Below the pieces are notes generated by a model. That model did no database searches. It saw only the letters and a list, made by a program, of their open reading frames with translations, and had not been told where the DNA came from. This document shows positions 27,881-35,751 of a DNA stretch of 64,000 bases, one piece after another (within the stretch, counting starts at the first letter, position 1; each line of letters starts with the position of its first letter). A program made the translations under genes and the position numbers. Source of the DNA: Thalassomonas actiniarum (GTDB lineage Bacteria; Pseudomonadota; Gammaproteobacteria; Enterobacterales; Alteromonadaceae); assembly GCF_000948975.2 (NCBI RefSeq), contig NZ_CP059735.1:1302001-1366000 (forward strand). The letters are read 5' to 3'.

Positions 27881-28495
27881 TCAAAAACGATAGGCGATGC
27901 CGAAGGATATGGCACTGTCGAGCCATAGGGCGCCGTCAAAACTGGCGATACAGGTATCTGACTGACAAAGGATATCATCATCTTCATCGGTTAAACTGGC
28001 ATACAGGCGTAATTCGGTCACCAGGGCTAAGTTTTTGGATATTTCATAGCGGGTGCCGATGGCCGTAGTAATGGAAGGATAGAGGCTGCTGCCGTTGTCG
28101 GCATCGAAATAAGCACCGCCGACGCCTAAGGCAACGCTGGTGCTGTAATTTTGTTGTTTAAACTGGGCAACGCCGCTGAAATGGGCATAAATAATATCTA
28201 TGCTGTATTTTTGCTGATCGATATCACTGGTAAAGTCATGATTGACGGCATTAATGAGCACTTGCCCCTGTCCCTGGTTGCTTGCCTGCCAGGCGATGGC
28301 AAAACCAAGGTGGGGATCGTCGGATACGGAAAGTTCTGTGGAGCCGTCACTGCCGTGGATATCTGTGCTGTACATCTGGCCGATATAAGGAGTGATCTCA
28401 AAACCATTAGCCGTGGCGGTGTTGAGCGGCAGCAAAGCACACATAAGCGTGGTTATGCTATAAAGCATGCCATAAAAAGAGGAGCTGGAGTTCAT
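27881..28495 (-). CDS. Predicted outer-membrane beta-barrel protein, unknown function
   Basis: The 204-residue protein has a signal peptide (to about 29, TATA-NG) and alternating hydrophobic/polar strands throughout the mature part. It ends in IAYRF, the terminal aromatic signature of barrels inserted by BAM. The mature size of about 175 residues suits an eight-stranded barrel of the OmpX/OmpW class. A pair of Cys (ILCQSDTC) lies in a loop near residue 180. Stands alone; function unknown. Confidence 0.65.
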   Translation of the reverse strand: MNSSSSFYGMLYSITTLMCALLPLNTATANGFEITPYIGQMYSTDIHGSDGSTELSVSDDPHLGFAIAWQASNQGQGQVLINAVNHDFTSDIDQQKYSIDIIYAHFSGVAQFKQQNYSTSVALGVGGAYFDADNGSSLYPSITTAIGTRYEISKNLALVTELRLYASLTDEDDDILCQSDTCIASFDGALWLDSAISFGIAYRF

Positions 28496-28634
28496 TGCCG
28501 ATCACCCTGATTTATTATTAGTATGGTTATTAAGATTACTACCGATATTTAACAATACAAGTGATAAAGGCGGGATAGGAAGAATTGTCTTTAAATTGTG
28601 CTTTTAATTTGCTTAACCTGACTTAGTTACCGGC

Positions 28635-28667
28635 AAAAAAAAGCTCCCGTTTTAAAGGAGCCTTAAA
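28635..28667 (-). terminator. Rho-independent terminator (minus strand)
   Basis: Read on the minus strand, AAGGCTCC pairs with GGAGCTT (one G-T pair) and runs into eight T residues. It serves the gene ending at 28708. Confidence 0.8.
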
Positions 28668-28707
28668 GTGTGAATGAAAGAGAGATTGCTATAGCTTTGT
28701 TTCTGGT

Positions 28708-29169
28708 TTACAGCTGACCGGCGATTAACTGCGGCTGATAAAACTTGTGTCCCAGGGTTTGTCTAAATACCCGGGTATAACGTTTTACTTGAGTGTTTTG
28801 CGCCAGGTACTGGGCCGGAACACGGGTGACTGTTGCGCTATAACCATAATTGCTGGCAAGACGGGTTCTTAACTGGCCGGGTGTACGTCTTTTATAGGTG
28901 TGCCCTAAGGTTCTGACATAAGTTGATTTGCCTTCATAAGCCGGGGCAAAAGTATCATTGGCATTTGCCCAGCCCGGCTGCCTTCTGGGTAATGGCGTTA
29001 ACTGGATCACGCCGGGAATTCTTTCTATGTTTGGCTCAGCGGTTTTTGCTACCGCAAAGGTGATGGCATTTGCCGAAGAGTTTTGTGCCCACTGAGGTGC
29101 TTTAGCATAACTTAAATGACTCAGGCTGGTTAAGGCTATTAATAACAGCAATGAAGTTAAGTTTTTCAT
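28708..29169 (-). CDS. Small exported basic protein, unknown function
   Basis: The 153-residue protein has a signal peptide (about 1-22, LSYA-KA) and a mature part rich in Arg, Thr, Gln and Tyr with a high net positive charge. No motif was recognised. The ATG at 29169 is preferred over an upstream TTG because AAAGAGAT lies at a suitable distance. A terminator follows 41 bases after the stop. A periplasmic or surface-binding role is possible but unsupported. Confidence 0.6.
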   Translation of the reverse strand: MKNLTSLLLLIALTSLSHLSYAKAPQWAQNSSANAITFAVAKTAEPNIERIPGVIQLTPLPRRQPGWANANDTFAPAYEGKSTYVRTLGHTYKRRTPGQLRTRLASNYGYSATVTRVPAQYLAQNTQVKRYTRVFRQTLGHKFYQPQLIAGQL

Positions 29170-29175
29170 AATCAA

Positions 29176-29519
29176 TATCTCTTTCGTTATGCCAGCAATG
29201 AAGGCTAAAGCTTGTTAATTTGCGGGTTGCCAAACTTTTGACTTAAACCCTGTTTGATACTGATTCTGCATAAGTGATGCCAATAATTTTTTGGATGAAT
29301 AACTGTAATTTAAACAATGTCTTGTAGTGGTGTTTTATTGGCGGTTTTCTTGTTTTTCACCTGTGGAGAAGATGATGAAAACCGGGTGATTCTATTAAAA
29401 AACATTTGTTTGAATGTGGTTAAAATAGGGTTTTTTAAACTTTCACCGGATATGGTAAGCTCAAAGCAGATTTATGTAGTTAAAGGGATGTTTTTATCTG
29501 TTTGTGCCGCAATAAAAGT
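29176..29519. other. Gene-free stretch
   Basis: AT-rich intergenic sequence between divergent genes. A frame at 29317-29523 encodes 68 residues with no ribosome-binding site and is judged spurious. Confidence 0.4.
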
Positions 29520-30284
29520 ATGAAAAAACTCATATCCGGGATTAAAGCAGTAGTGTTTCTTTTGTTATTGCTCCCAGGACAGGTGCTGGCAGATACCGTT
29601 TATCTTGCGTCTTTATCCTGGCCTCCCTATGCGGGAGAGCAGTTAAAGCAGCAGGGAGCATCGGTTGCTGTTGCCCGCGCCGCTTTTAAAGCCATGGGGC
29701 ATGAGTTGGTGGTGGATTTTTACCCCTGGAGCCGGGCGGTAAAGCTTGCGGCAGATCCCAATGCTAAATATGCCGGTTATTTCCCCGAATATCGTTATAT
29801 GACCAGTTTGTTTGAGTTTTCCGATGCCATGGGGCAAGGGCCTTTAGGGTTAATGGAAAAAAGCCGTGCTCCCCTTAACTGGTCGAAGGTGGAAGATCTG
29901 CAAAAGTATCAGCTTGGGGTGGTGCAGGATTATGTGAATACCTCAGAGATAGATCTGTTAATTGCCAAGGGAATTTTAGCTGTACAGGCGGCGGTTTCAG
30001 ATGAGCTTAATATCAAAAAAGTCAATGCCGGTCGTATTGACGGCGCGATTATTGACGTCAATGTTTTTCATTATTTACTCAGGCAGCAAGAGCAAAATGC
30101 AGCCCTTAAAGAGCGGCTGCAAATTAATAAGAAACTTTTGGCACACAAAAAGTTATATGTGGCTTTTAATAAACATGGACACACCTCCCGCTGGCTAAGT
30201 ATTTACAACCAGGGATTGGCTAAGGTAGATGTGGAAAAGATCATGAATGGTTATTTTCAGTCGGTGAAAATTAAGGCTAATTAA
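29520..30284 (+). CDS. Periplasmic solute-binding protein, SBP_bac_3-like
   Basis: The 254-residue protein has a signal peptide (about 1-24, GQVLA-DT) and a mature part opening with VYLASLSWPPYAGEQL, typical of amino-acid-type solute-binding proteins. The sequence VDFYPWSRAVKLAADP around residue 65 is also typical. No permease or ATPase gene is linked. I use the ATG at 29520; a TTG 18 bases upstream is possible. It is unlike the 6213/7166 pair in sequence, so it is not part of that recent duplication. Confidence 0.8.
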   Translation: MKKLISGIKAVVFLLLLLPGQVLADTVYLASLSWPPYAGEQLKQQGASVAVARAAFKAMGHELVVDFYPWSRAVKLAADPNAKYAGYFPEYRYMTSLFEFSDAMGQGPLGLMEKSRAPLNWSKVEDLQKYQLGVVQDYVNTSEIDLLIAKGILAVQAAVSDELNIKKVNAGRIDGAIIDVNVFHYLLRQQEQNAALKERLQINKKLLAHKKLYVAFNKHGHTSRWLSIYNQGLAKVDVEKIMNGYFQSVKIKAN

Positions 30285-30329
30285 AGTCCGGTGATTGCTG
30301 TCAATTATCTGTTACCGGGTGTTGTTAAA

Positions 30330-30496
30330 AACAAAAGGGGACACCCCTAAAAAAACAAAAGGGGAAAAACAAAAGGGGACACCCCTAAAGGAACAAAAGG
30401 GGACACCCCTAAATTGGATTTAAGGAAAATCGTAGGAACAAAGGAACAAAGGAACAAAAGGGGACACCCCTAAATTGGATTTAAGGAAAATCGTAG
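30330..30496 (+). repeat. Repeat array in front of the RAYT transposase
   Basis: The palindrome-centred core AGGGGACACCCCT, within AACAAAAGG-type flanks, occurs four times (cores near 30336, 30374, 30398, 30459), with one half copy at 30354-30364. A 46-bp unit is repeated exactly at 30390-30435 and 30451-30496; each copy ends in AAATCGTAG. Three GGAACAAA direct repeats lie at 30435-30458. GTAG-type tetranucleotides beside small palindromes are the kind of feature RAYT enzymes recognise. Confidence 0.85.
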
Positions 30497-30539
30497 TCTA
30501 GGCTTTAATTTAAGAGTTTTTAACTCGGAGGTTAAAGCC

Positions 30540-31532
30540 ATGACCCGTGCCCGTATGCATCAAGTTTGTTTAGAAGAAACGCCTTACTATCACTGCATTT
30601 GCCGCTGTGTTCGTAGGGCGTTTTTGTGTGGTGAGGATAATAGTACCGGGCAGAATTTTGACCACCGAAAACAATGGTTGGTGGATAAAATAGCCCAGTT
30701 GGCTTCGGTCTTTGCCATTGATATCTGTGCCTATGCCATCATGAGTAATCACTATCATTTAGTGCTTAGGGTGAATCAAGAGGAAGCGGCGCAGTGGCAG
30801 TGCCGTGAAGTGGCTTTGCGCTGGATGCAGCTGTTCAAAGGTCACCCTCTGGTTGACCGGTATTTGTCAGATGTTAAAACCACGCAAGCGGAAAAAGATA
30901 AGGCGCTCGAGCTTATTGAAAAATGGCGTAATCGCTTATTTGAACTGGGCTGGTTTATGCGTTGTTTAAATGAACATATCGCGGTGCAGGCGAATAAGGA
31001 AGATAACTGTAAAGGCCGCTTCTGGGAAGGACGTTTTAAGTCTCAGGCTTTGCTCGATGATACTGCCTTGCTGGCCTGTATGGCCTATGTTGATTTGAAT
31101 CCCGTACGGGCGGCGATAGCACAGACCCCGGAGGAGTCGGATTTCACCAGTATCCAGCAGCGGATAAAAGCACTGGCAGGTGCAAAAAAGGCTCAACAGT
31201 TACAGCCTGCTAAAATATTACCCTTTACCGGGTATAAACCCCATGGCAAACCAAGTCCGGGCTTGCCTTTTAAACTCTTTGATTATTTAAATCTGGTGGA
31301 ATATACCGGGCGCTGTGTCAGGGAAGATAAACGCGGTTTTATCCCGCCTGATATCAAGTCTTTATTTACCCGTTTAAACATTAATGAACAAGACTGGCTG
31401 GACGTCATTAAAGATTTTAACCGCCACTTTATCAGCGCCGCCGGTAGCCCTGAAAAACTAAGCCGCTGGGCGGGGAAAACACAGAGAAAATGGTGCGCTA
31501 CCCATCAATCGCTGCACCTTTATACTGAATAG
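30540..31532 (+). CDS. REP-associated tyrosine transposase (RAYT, IS200-like)
   Basis: The 330-residue protein is a HUH nuclease of the IS200/IS605 Y1 class. The metal-binding HUH motif is in IMSNHYHLVL, with H71 and H73. The preceding RVCLEETPYYHCICRCVRRAF-like start (here QVCLEETPYYHCICR) and the GRFWEGRFKSQAL block near 160 are typical of RAYT proteins. Such proteins are single-copy and domesticated or partly active, mobilising REP sequences. The C-terminal third extends past the core domain. The upstream array supplies candidate target sites. GGAGG precedes the ATG. Confidence 0.92.
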   Translation: MTRARMHQVCLEETPYYHCICRCVRRAFLCGEDNSTGQNFDHRKQWLVDKIAQLASVFAIDICAYAIMSNHYHLVLRVNQEEAAQWQCREVALRWMQLFKGHPLVDRYLSDVKTTQAEKDKALELIEKWRNRLFELGWFMRCLNEHIAVQANKEDNCKGRFWEGRFKSQALLDDTALLACMAYVDLNPVRAAIAQTPEESDFTSIQQRIKALAGAKKAQQLQPAKILPFTGYKPHGKPSPGLPFKLFDYLNLVEYTGRCVREDKRGFIPPDIKSLFTRLNINEQDWLDVIKDFNRHFISAAGSPEKLSRWAGKTQRKWCATHQSLHLYTE

Positions 31533-31562
31533 CTATATAGGCTGATAACGCATCCAGTGTTG

Positions 31563-31591
31563 TTGATTTATCCAGCATTTTAGTCTATGAA
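31563..31591 (+). promoter_or_regulatory. Candidate promoter of symE
   Basis: TTGATT (31563-31568) and TATGAA (31586-31591) are separated by exactly 17 bp, giving a leader of about 120 bases before the symE ATG. Confidence 0.4.
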
Positions 31592-31641
31592 TTAACAGGT
31601 GATCTCTTACCAAAGGAGGTACTTAAAAGCCGTTGTGAATT

Positions 31642-31721
31642 GAAAATCAGGCGCTATCCCCGAGTGCTACAACACCCGGAGACAGCTAACCAAAACGAAC
31701 TTACACAGGAGTCCGTCATGG
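31642..31721 (-). ncRNA. Candidate SymR-like antisense RNA
   Basis: On the minus strand TTGTAA (31752-31757) and GATAAT (31728-31733), 18 bp apart, form a promoter inside the symE coding start. Transcription would begin near 31721 and cross the start codon, ribosome-binding site and leader. A CCGGGTG-TTGTAG-CACTCGG hairpin and an ATTTTC tract near 31643 give an RNA of about 80 nt, the size class of E. coli SymR (77 nt). Existence is inferred, not shown. Confidence 0.4.
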
Positions 31722-32002
31722 CTGAATATTATCATACGCCAGAGCATTGTTTTACAAAAGTAAAATATCCTGCCTATCGCCAGCTTACCGTACTGGAAAC
31801 CACCTGCGAGTCGTCATTGAAAACCCGTGGTATCGGCATTAATTATGTGCCGGTTAACCTTGAGCCTTGTATTGTGCTCAGGGGGAAATGGCTGGGGCAA
31901 GCCGGGTTTGCTATCGGGCAAAAGGTTAGTGTCGTGATTAATCAGGATGAAATTACGCTCTGCCCTCAACAGGCTGATATCGGCCGGTCACGCGAGAAAT
32001 AA
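31718..32002 (+). CDS. symE: SymE-family toxin (AbrB/SpoVT fold)
   Basis: SymE proteins are SOS-linked toxins derived from the AbrB fold; they bind nucleic acid and are held in check by an antisense RNA. The 94-residue protein ends with the family core: YVPVNLEPCIVLRGKWLGQA, then GFAIGQKVSVVINQDEITL, the swapped-hairpin beta motif. I choose the ATG at 31718 because AGGAG lies eight bases upstream. It sits directly downstream of the RAYT gene. No LexA box was seen in the leader. Confidence 0.82.
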   Translation: MAEYYHTPEHCFTKVKYPAYRQLTVLETTCESSLKTRGIGINYVPVNLEPCIVLRGKWLGQAGFAIGQKVSVVINQDEITLCPQQADIGRSREK

Positions 32003-32024
32003 GCTAACGTAAAGCACCAGAGCC

Positions 32025-32059
32025 AAGCCACTGCAGTTGAGCTAAGTCGTAGTGGCTTT
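32025..32059 (+). terminator. Hairpin after symE
   Basis: AAGCCACT (32025-32032) and AGTGGCTT (32051-32058) pair, followed by TATC. A second hairpin, CAGAAGAA-ATAG-TTCTTCTG, lies at 32077-32096. Confidence 0.45.
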
Positions 32060-32101
32060 ATCAGCGGGGTTGAGTTCAGAAGAAATAGTTCTTCTGTTGA
32101 A

Positions 32102-32125
32102 TCAGGGAAGATAAACGCGGTTTTA
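32102..32125 (+). repeat. 24-bp exact copy of part of the RAYT gene
   Basis: The 24 bases at 32102-32125 are identical to 31318-31341 inside the transposase gene, starting TCAGGGAAGATAAACG. The surrounding sequence does not continue the match. It may be a remnant of a second transposase copy or a short ectopic duplication. Confidence 0.8.
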
Positions 32126-32176
32126 CTAAGCCTGCTCCCCTTTTACTGAGAGTAGCGGATTGAGCAAGGGTTATGA

Positions 32177-32213
32177 CAACCGCTATCTTAGCGCTACGTA
32201 TAGATAGCGGTTG
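32177..32213. repeat. 12-bp perfect inverted repeat downstream of yajD
   Basis: CAACCGCTATCT (32177-32188) and its exact complement (32202-32213) flank a loop containing the palindrome TAGCGCTA. No T run follows, so it may be a stabilising hairpin of the yajD messenger or a palindromic repeat. Confidence 0.7.
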
Positions 32214-32239
32214 CGCTTCACTTTAATACCGCAGCAGTG

Positions 32240-32584
32240 TTATTTCTTCAACATAGATTTTAAATCGGCAAAGGGATTAAACGTTGCCGCTTCATGGTTA
32301 TTTTCCCCGGCGACCACTTCGGTTTTATACTGGGCGTGATCGGTATATTTGGCGTGTTCATTGTCGTGACAATAAATACATAATAACTCCCAGTTGCTGC
32401 CGTCGTTGGGGTTATTGGTATGATCATGGTCGATATGATGAACGGTTAACTCTTTGAGGTTGGAATACACGAATTCACGGGCGCAACGGCCGCAAACCCA
32501 GGGGTATAACTTAAGCGCCCTGTCCCGGTATCCCTGTTCTTTGCGTTTGTAATCCGGGCTGGTGCCAAACTTATCTGATGACAT
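32240..32584 (-). CDS. yajD: HNH nuclease family protein YajD
   Basis: The 114-residue protein matches E. coli YajD closely in length and motifs: YPWVCGRCAREFVYSNL, then ELTVHHIDHDHTNNPNDGSNWELLC, then IYCHDNEH, and NPFADLKSM at the end. The two Cys pairs (CGRC and CIYC) bind a structural metal and HH-D-H-N forms the HNH active site. The ATG at 32584 was chosen to match YajD length, though no clear ribosome-binding site precedes it. Cellular role not established. Confidence 0.92.
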   Translation of the reverse strand: MSSDKFGTSPDYKRKEQGYRDRALKLYPWVCGRCAREFVYSNLKELTVHHIDHDHTNNPNDGSNWELLCIYCHDNEHAKYTDHAQYKTEVVAGENNHEAATFNPFADLKSMLKK

Positions 32585-32686
32585 GGTAATTGCTTGTGCT
32601 ATGGTTGATTGCACTATTGTAGAGCCAAGTGTATTTGATGGCAAATACACTTGCCCGGGCCTTCGCTTTTATTGGCTTTATCTGGT

Positions 32687-32857
32687 TTAGCCTTTGCCGG
32701 GGTCTGCCCGGGTAAATTCTGCTATCCAGTCGTCGGCACTTGACTCGTGGTATTGCTCCAGCAAGTGATTAAATTCCCTCATTTCCTCTATGCTGGCATT
32801 GTGCTGATAAATCCTTTCTGACAACAGTTTGATACGGCGAATCTCATCAGAAACCAT
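32687..32857 (-). CDS. Small acidic helical protein of 56 residues, unknown
   Basis: A short frame begins MVSDEIRRIKLLSERIYQHN and ends ADPGKG, entirely helix-forming and acidic. Its centre, ASIEEMREFNHLLEQY, has the look of a small helical hairpin found in anti-sigma or regulatory peptides. It lies upstream of yajD on the same strand, with about 100 bases between. No strong ribosome-binding site is visible, so translation is uncertain. Confidence 0.45.
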   Translation of the reverse strand: MVSDEIRRIKLLSERIYQHNASIEEMREFNHLLEQYHESSADDWIAEFTRADPGKG

Positions 32858-33075
32858 AATGAATACTCAAGTTGTTATTTTGCTCTAACTGAATTAAGTA
32901 TTGTGGAATATTTTTATAAGGCCAAAAATTATGTGATTTTTCCCCGGCTTTATTGATGCTATTTTGATTTTATATGAACCTAAGGCAAGATAATGGGGTA
33001 TAGTGCTGCTTGATAGCAGCTGCCGGAGGCAGTTAACCGTTGAGCTTACCCGATGAGGTTAATCGTGGGAAATTT

Positions 33076-33834
33076 ATGAAAAGTCGTCTCATCTTCCCTG
33101 TAAAATCAGGCGCACTCTTGTTGCTGTTTTGTTTTTTTTCTTTACACGCACAAAGTTTGCGTTTTGTCGCCGAAGAACTGCCGCCGTTTCATTTTACCAA
33201 TGAGCATAACCAGCCCGACGGTGCCCTGGTTGAACTCACCCGGGCGCTGTTGTTTCAGGCAGAGTTAAAAGGGGATATTGAACTTTTGCCTTTTGCCCGC
33301 GCTTATAATGTTACCAAAGGCAGTGAAAATACCTTTTTATTGTCCCTGTTGAAAACCCCTGTCAGAGAGAATAACTTCAAATGGGTAGGGCAAAGTTATA
33401 AAACCCGGGCTTTTCTGGTGGGCCTGAAAAGCCGAAAAGATATTAAGCTTGATACGCTCGACAGTGCCAAGGCCTATAATGTCGGCACCATACGGGGCTA
33501 TTATTCAGAAACTTTTCTGAAGCAGGCGGGGTTTAAGGAAAAACAAAACCTGTCATTAAGTGTCAAGTACGAGCATATGTGGCAGATGTTGTTTAAGGGG
33601 CGTATTGATTTGGTGCTGACCAACTTTATCGCTTTGGAGCGGGAAATTGCCAGTATAGGTTTAAATGCCGGGGATATCGGCCAATATATCCAGGTAAAAG
33701 ATTTCCCCGACGAACTTTATCTTGCCACCGGGCTAAAAACTCCGGATAAATTGGTGGAACGGCTAAGCGCGGCGTTAACAGAGCTTAAAAGCAATGGCCG
33801 CTATCAGCAAATTCTTGATAAATGGCAATTGTAA
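33076..33834 (+). CDS. Periplasmic solute-binding protein, SBP_bac_3-like
   Basis: The 252-residue protein has a signal peptide (about 1-26, SLHA-QS) and a mature part starting LRFVAEELPPFHF, with DGALVELTRALL next, the N-terminal lobe pattern of amino-acid-type binding proteins. The second lobe has VGTIRGYYSETFLKQAG and the C-terminal helix ALTELKSNGRYQQILDKW. I use the ATG at 33076 (GGGAAATTT upstream); a GTG-type extension of 12 residues is possible. There is no linked transporter. A terminator follows. Confidence 0.85.
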   Translation: MKSRLIFPVKSGALLLLFCFFSLHAQSLRFVAEELPPFHFTNEHNQPDGALVELTRALLFQAELKGDIELLPFARAYNVTKGSENTFLLSLLKTPVRENNFKWVGQSYKTRAFLVGLKSRKDIKLDTLDSAKAYNVGTIRGYYSETFLKQAGFKEKQNLSLSVKYEHMWQMLFKGRIDLVLTNFIALEREIASIGLNAGDIGQYIQVKDFPDELYLATGLKTPDKLVERLSAALTELKSNGRYQQILDKWQL

Positions 33835-33839
33835 AGCGT

Positions 33840-33885
33840 AAAACTCCGGCTCTGATTTATTGTCAATCGTTCACCGGAGTTTTAA
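33840..33885 (+). terminator. Rho-independent terminator
   Basis: AAAACTCCGG (33840-33849) pairs with CCGGAGTTTT (33874-33883). The loop is long (24 bases). It abuts the start of the MITE-like repeat. Confidence 0.65.
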
Positions 33886-34046
33886 TACCAATTTTATTAA
33901 ATATCTAACCATCTTCGGATGGTCTAAATCTCCAAGTCCTGCGTTGTTTTCAATCACAATAGCTTGCTATTGCTCAATCAAACGCCTTGCTCTTGAAAAT
34001 TTATCCTCACCGAATCTTGTTCATTTACTTAATGTAATTGGGATTA
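33883..34046 (-). repeat. MITE-like repeat, copy 2
   Basis: This is the reverse complement of 10273-10485 without its 48-bp insertion. The ends TAATACCAATTTTATTAA and TTAATGTAATTGGGATTA are imperfect inverted repeats. Internal ACCATC and CAATAGC hairpins are conserved in both copies. It lies in the space between a solute-binding protein gene and the PEP-CTERM gene. Confidence 0.8.
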
Positions 34047-34070
34047 TCTTAACGTATAGCTAAACCGGAT

Positions 34071-34919
34071 CTAGCCTAAGCGTTTTTTTCTTTGGCCAAA
34101 AGAGATCAGGCTAAGCGCCAGTCCAAGCATGCCCAAACTGGTCGGCTCAGGTACGTCAACCGGAACGATACCGGCAGAGGCGGCAACTAATCCGTTATCA
34201 TCTTCAAAATTCAGGCTCAGGGTATTCCAGGCGTCGGCATAGCCATTCCTGGACTTGGCCCTCATCGAAGCAACCACGAAGAAGCTTTCTCCCGGCTGCA
34301 GATCAAAGCTCAGGCTGTCCAGGTTGTTAACATCGTTGCCGCTATTGATATACAGGGTGGTTTTATCTTTTTCCATACCAGAGGCAAGTTCATAATACAG
34401 GGTGGCTATATCCGTACTCCATTCCAGGGAATCACCGATGAAAACAGCCACGTCGGCTCTGAGGCTGTTATTGCTATAGCCGTCGTTGTTATTGATGCCG
34501 ACCGAGCCGTGTAAGTTTATATCCAGATCTATGGTGGTGGCTTCAGTGCCCGTGTAGCTATAGTGCTGCATGGCAAAGGCTTCTGCGTTACCGCCTTTTT
34601 GCTCATCGGAGGAAGCCTCAACCTTTAGCGTCGGCAGGTAAGAAGCACCGTCCAGCGCGGCATAGGCCTGGGAATAACCGTAACTGACTTCGCTTACATA
34701 AGCGCTACCACTTGATAGTCCGCCGTCATTTGTATTAATAATATCTCCGCCGTTGGCGGTGGTGCAAGCACTGGAACAGTTACTGGCGGTGTAGCCGGCG
34801 GCGTAGGCGCCATAATCAGTCATCAGATTTGCCTGGGCGGTAAATGAGATAGCACCGGATAAGGTCAAGATCGCAGAGGCTTTTTTGATAAAAGATAACA
34901 GTTTGATTTGGCTGGTCAT
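34071..34919 (-). CDS. PEP-CTERM sorting domain protein
   Basis: The 282-residue secreted protein has a signal peptide (about 1-30, TAQA-NL). It ends in the sorting signal VPEPTSLGMLGLALSLISFG with a QRKKR tail. Exosortase recognises the PEP motif and processes the tail, releasing or anchoring the protein at the cell surface. The mature part is Ser/Asn/Asp-rich with a beta-sandwich look and a CSSACTTANGG segment near residue 45. The exosortase gene is not in this window. Such proteins are tied to exopolysaccharide and biofilm. Confidence 0.9.
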   Translation of the reverse strand: MTSQIKLLSFIKKASAILTLSGAISFTAQANLMTDYGAYAAGYTASNCSSACTTANGGDIINTNDGGLSSGSAYVSEVSYGYSQAYAALDGASYLPTLKVEASSDEQKGGNAEAFAMQHYSYTGTEATTIDLDINLHGSVGINNNDGYSNNSLRADVAVFIGDSLEWSTDIATLYYELASGMEKDKTTLYINSGNDVNNLDSLSFDLQPGESFFVVASMRAKSRNGYADAWNTLSLNFEDDNGLVAASAGIVPVDVPEPTSLGMLGLALSLISFGQRKKRLG

Positions 34920-35082
34920 TTTTTCTAGTCCATTGTTGAAAAATTAAAATCGCAGCGGTTTAGCAATAAATGGGCCTGAAAAACAAACCGGACTTAAAAC
35001 AATTGTTTAAATTGTGTGTTTGATCTGGATCAAATGGCAAAAAATGACAGATGTAAAATTAATCGACACTAAGCTGTTGATT

Positions 35083-35613
35083 TTATAATCGATAAAGATA
35101 AACCGGCGAACGATAAAAGTCATCTAATTGCAGGGTTTTTGTTGGCATCAGTGTCGGGCAGGCAAAATTATTGCTGATGATATAGTGTAAATGGTGTTGC
35201 TCTGTTGCCAGTTTATCGGCTATCGCTTTCATCGCCCCGGGATATAAATAACACACCAGCACCGAGGTTGAGCTTAACTCGGCCGTTAAAAAGTCCGCCC
35301 GTTTCAGGGTTAAGTTGTTCAAGTTGAAGATAAATTTAAGTGCATATGCCGTGAGGTACGGAATCCAGGACAATTCATAGCCGGTGATTTTCCTGTCGGG
35401 AAAGGTTTTCGCGGCGGCAATAACAAAATGTCCCCAGCCACTGCCAAAGTCGACGATTTCGCCTTTGCCTGTGTCTTTGCACAGCTTCAGCATTGCCTGC
35501 CGGGCTTTCCCTGAACTGGGCATGGGAGAAATGCCGACGGCAAGCGTGCTGTAGATAATGGACAATGCCATCAGGATAAAAAAGCTAAGCAGTAAAATTT
35601 CAAGCAGCGACAT
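35083..35613 (-). CDS. Membrane-anchored class I SAM-dependent methyltransferase-like protein
   Basis: The 176-residue protein has one N-terminal hydrophobic segment (about 5-25) and a Rossmann methyltransferase core. Motif I is EIVDFGSGWGHFVIAAA near residues 55-71; the acidic motif II is in ITGYELSWIP near 80-89; LKRADFLTAEL near 104 is the third region. The substrate is unknown, and the C-terminal half is shorter than typical small-molecule methyltransferases. It stands alone, downstream of a divergent DUF2956 gene. Confidence 0.8.
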   Translation of the reverse strand: MSLLEILLLSFFILMALSIIYSTLAVGISPMPSSGKARQAMLKLCKDTGKGEIVDFGSGWGHFVIAAAKTFPDRKITGYELSWIPYLTAYALKFIFNLNNLTLKRADFLTAELSSTSVLVCYLYPGAMKAIADKLATEQHHLHYIISNNFACPTLMPTKTLQLDDFYRSPVYLYRL

Positions 35614-35751
35614 AACAGGGATTAAAATGTTTTTCCTTAGGATATCAGATGCTCGGGGGATTTAATAATGTGTATAATATCCGCTAACTCACGGGCTTGG
35701 TGATTTCGTTTTATCATCAAGCCAAACCAGATACAGGAAAAGGAAAAAGCC

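Larger units (their letters stand above)
30330..31532 (+). mobile_element. RAYT locus: repeat array plus transposase
   Basis: The repeats and transposase together form the mobile unit. No flanking terminal inverted repeats or target duplication are visible, as expected for the HUH class. Confidence 0.65.

Noticed and set aside
29317-29523. 68-codon frame before the 29520 gene
   Set aside because: Overlaps the neighbour's start, lacks a ribosome-binding site and resembles no protein.
30330-30496. RAYT repeats read as a CRISPR array
   Set aside because: The spacing is irregular and units abut, with no spacers; the neighbouring HUH transposase explains them.
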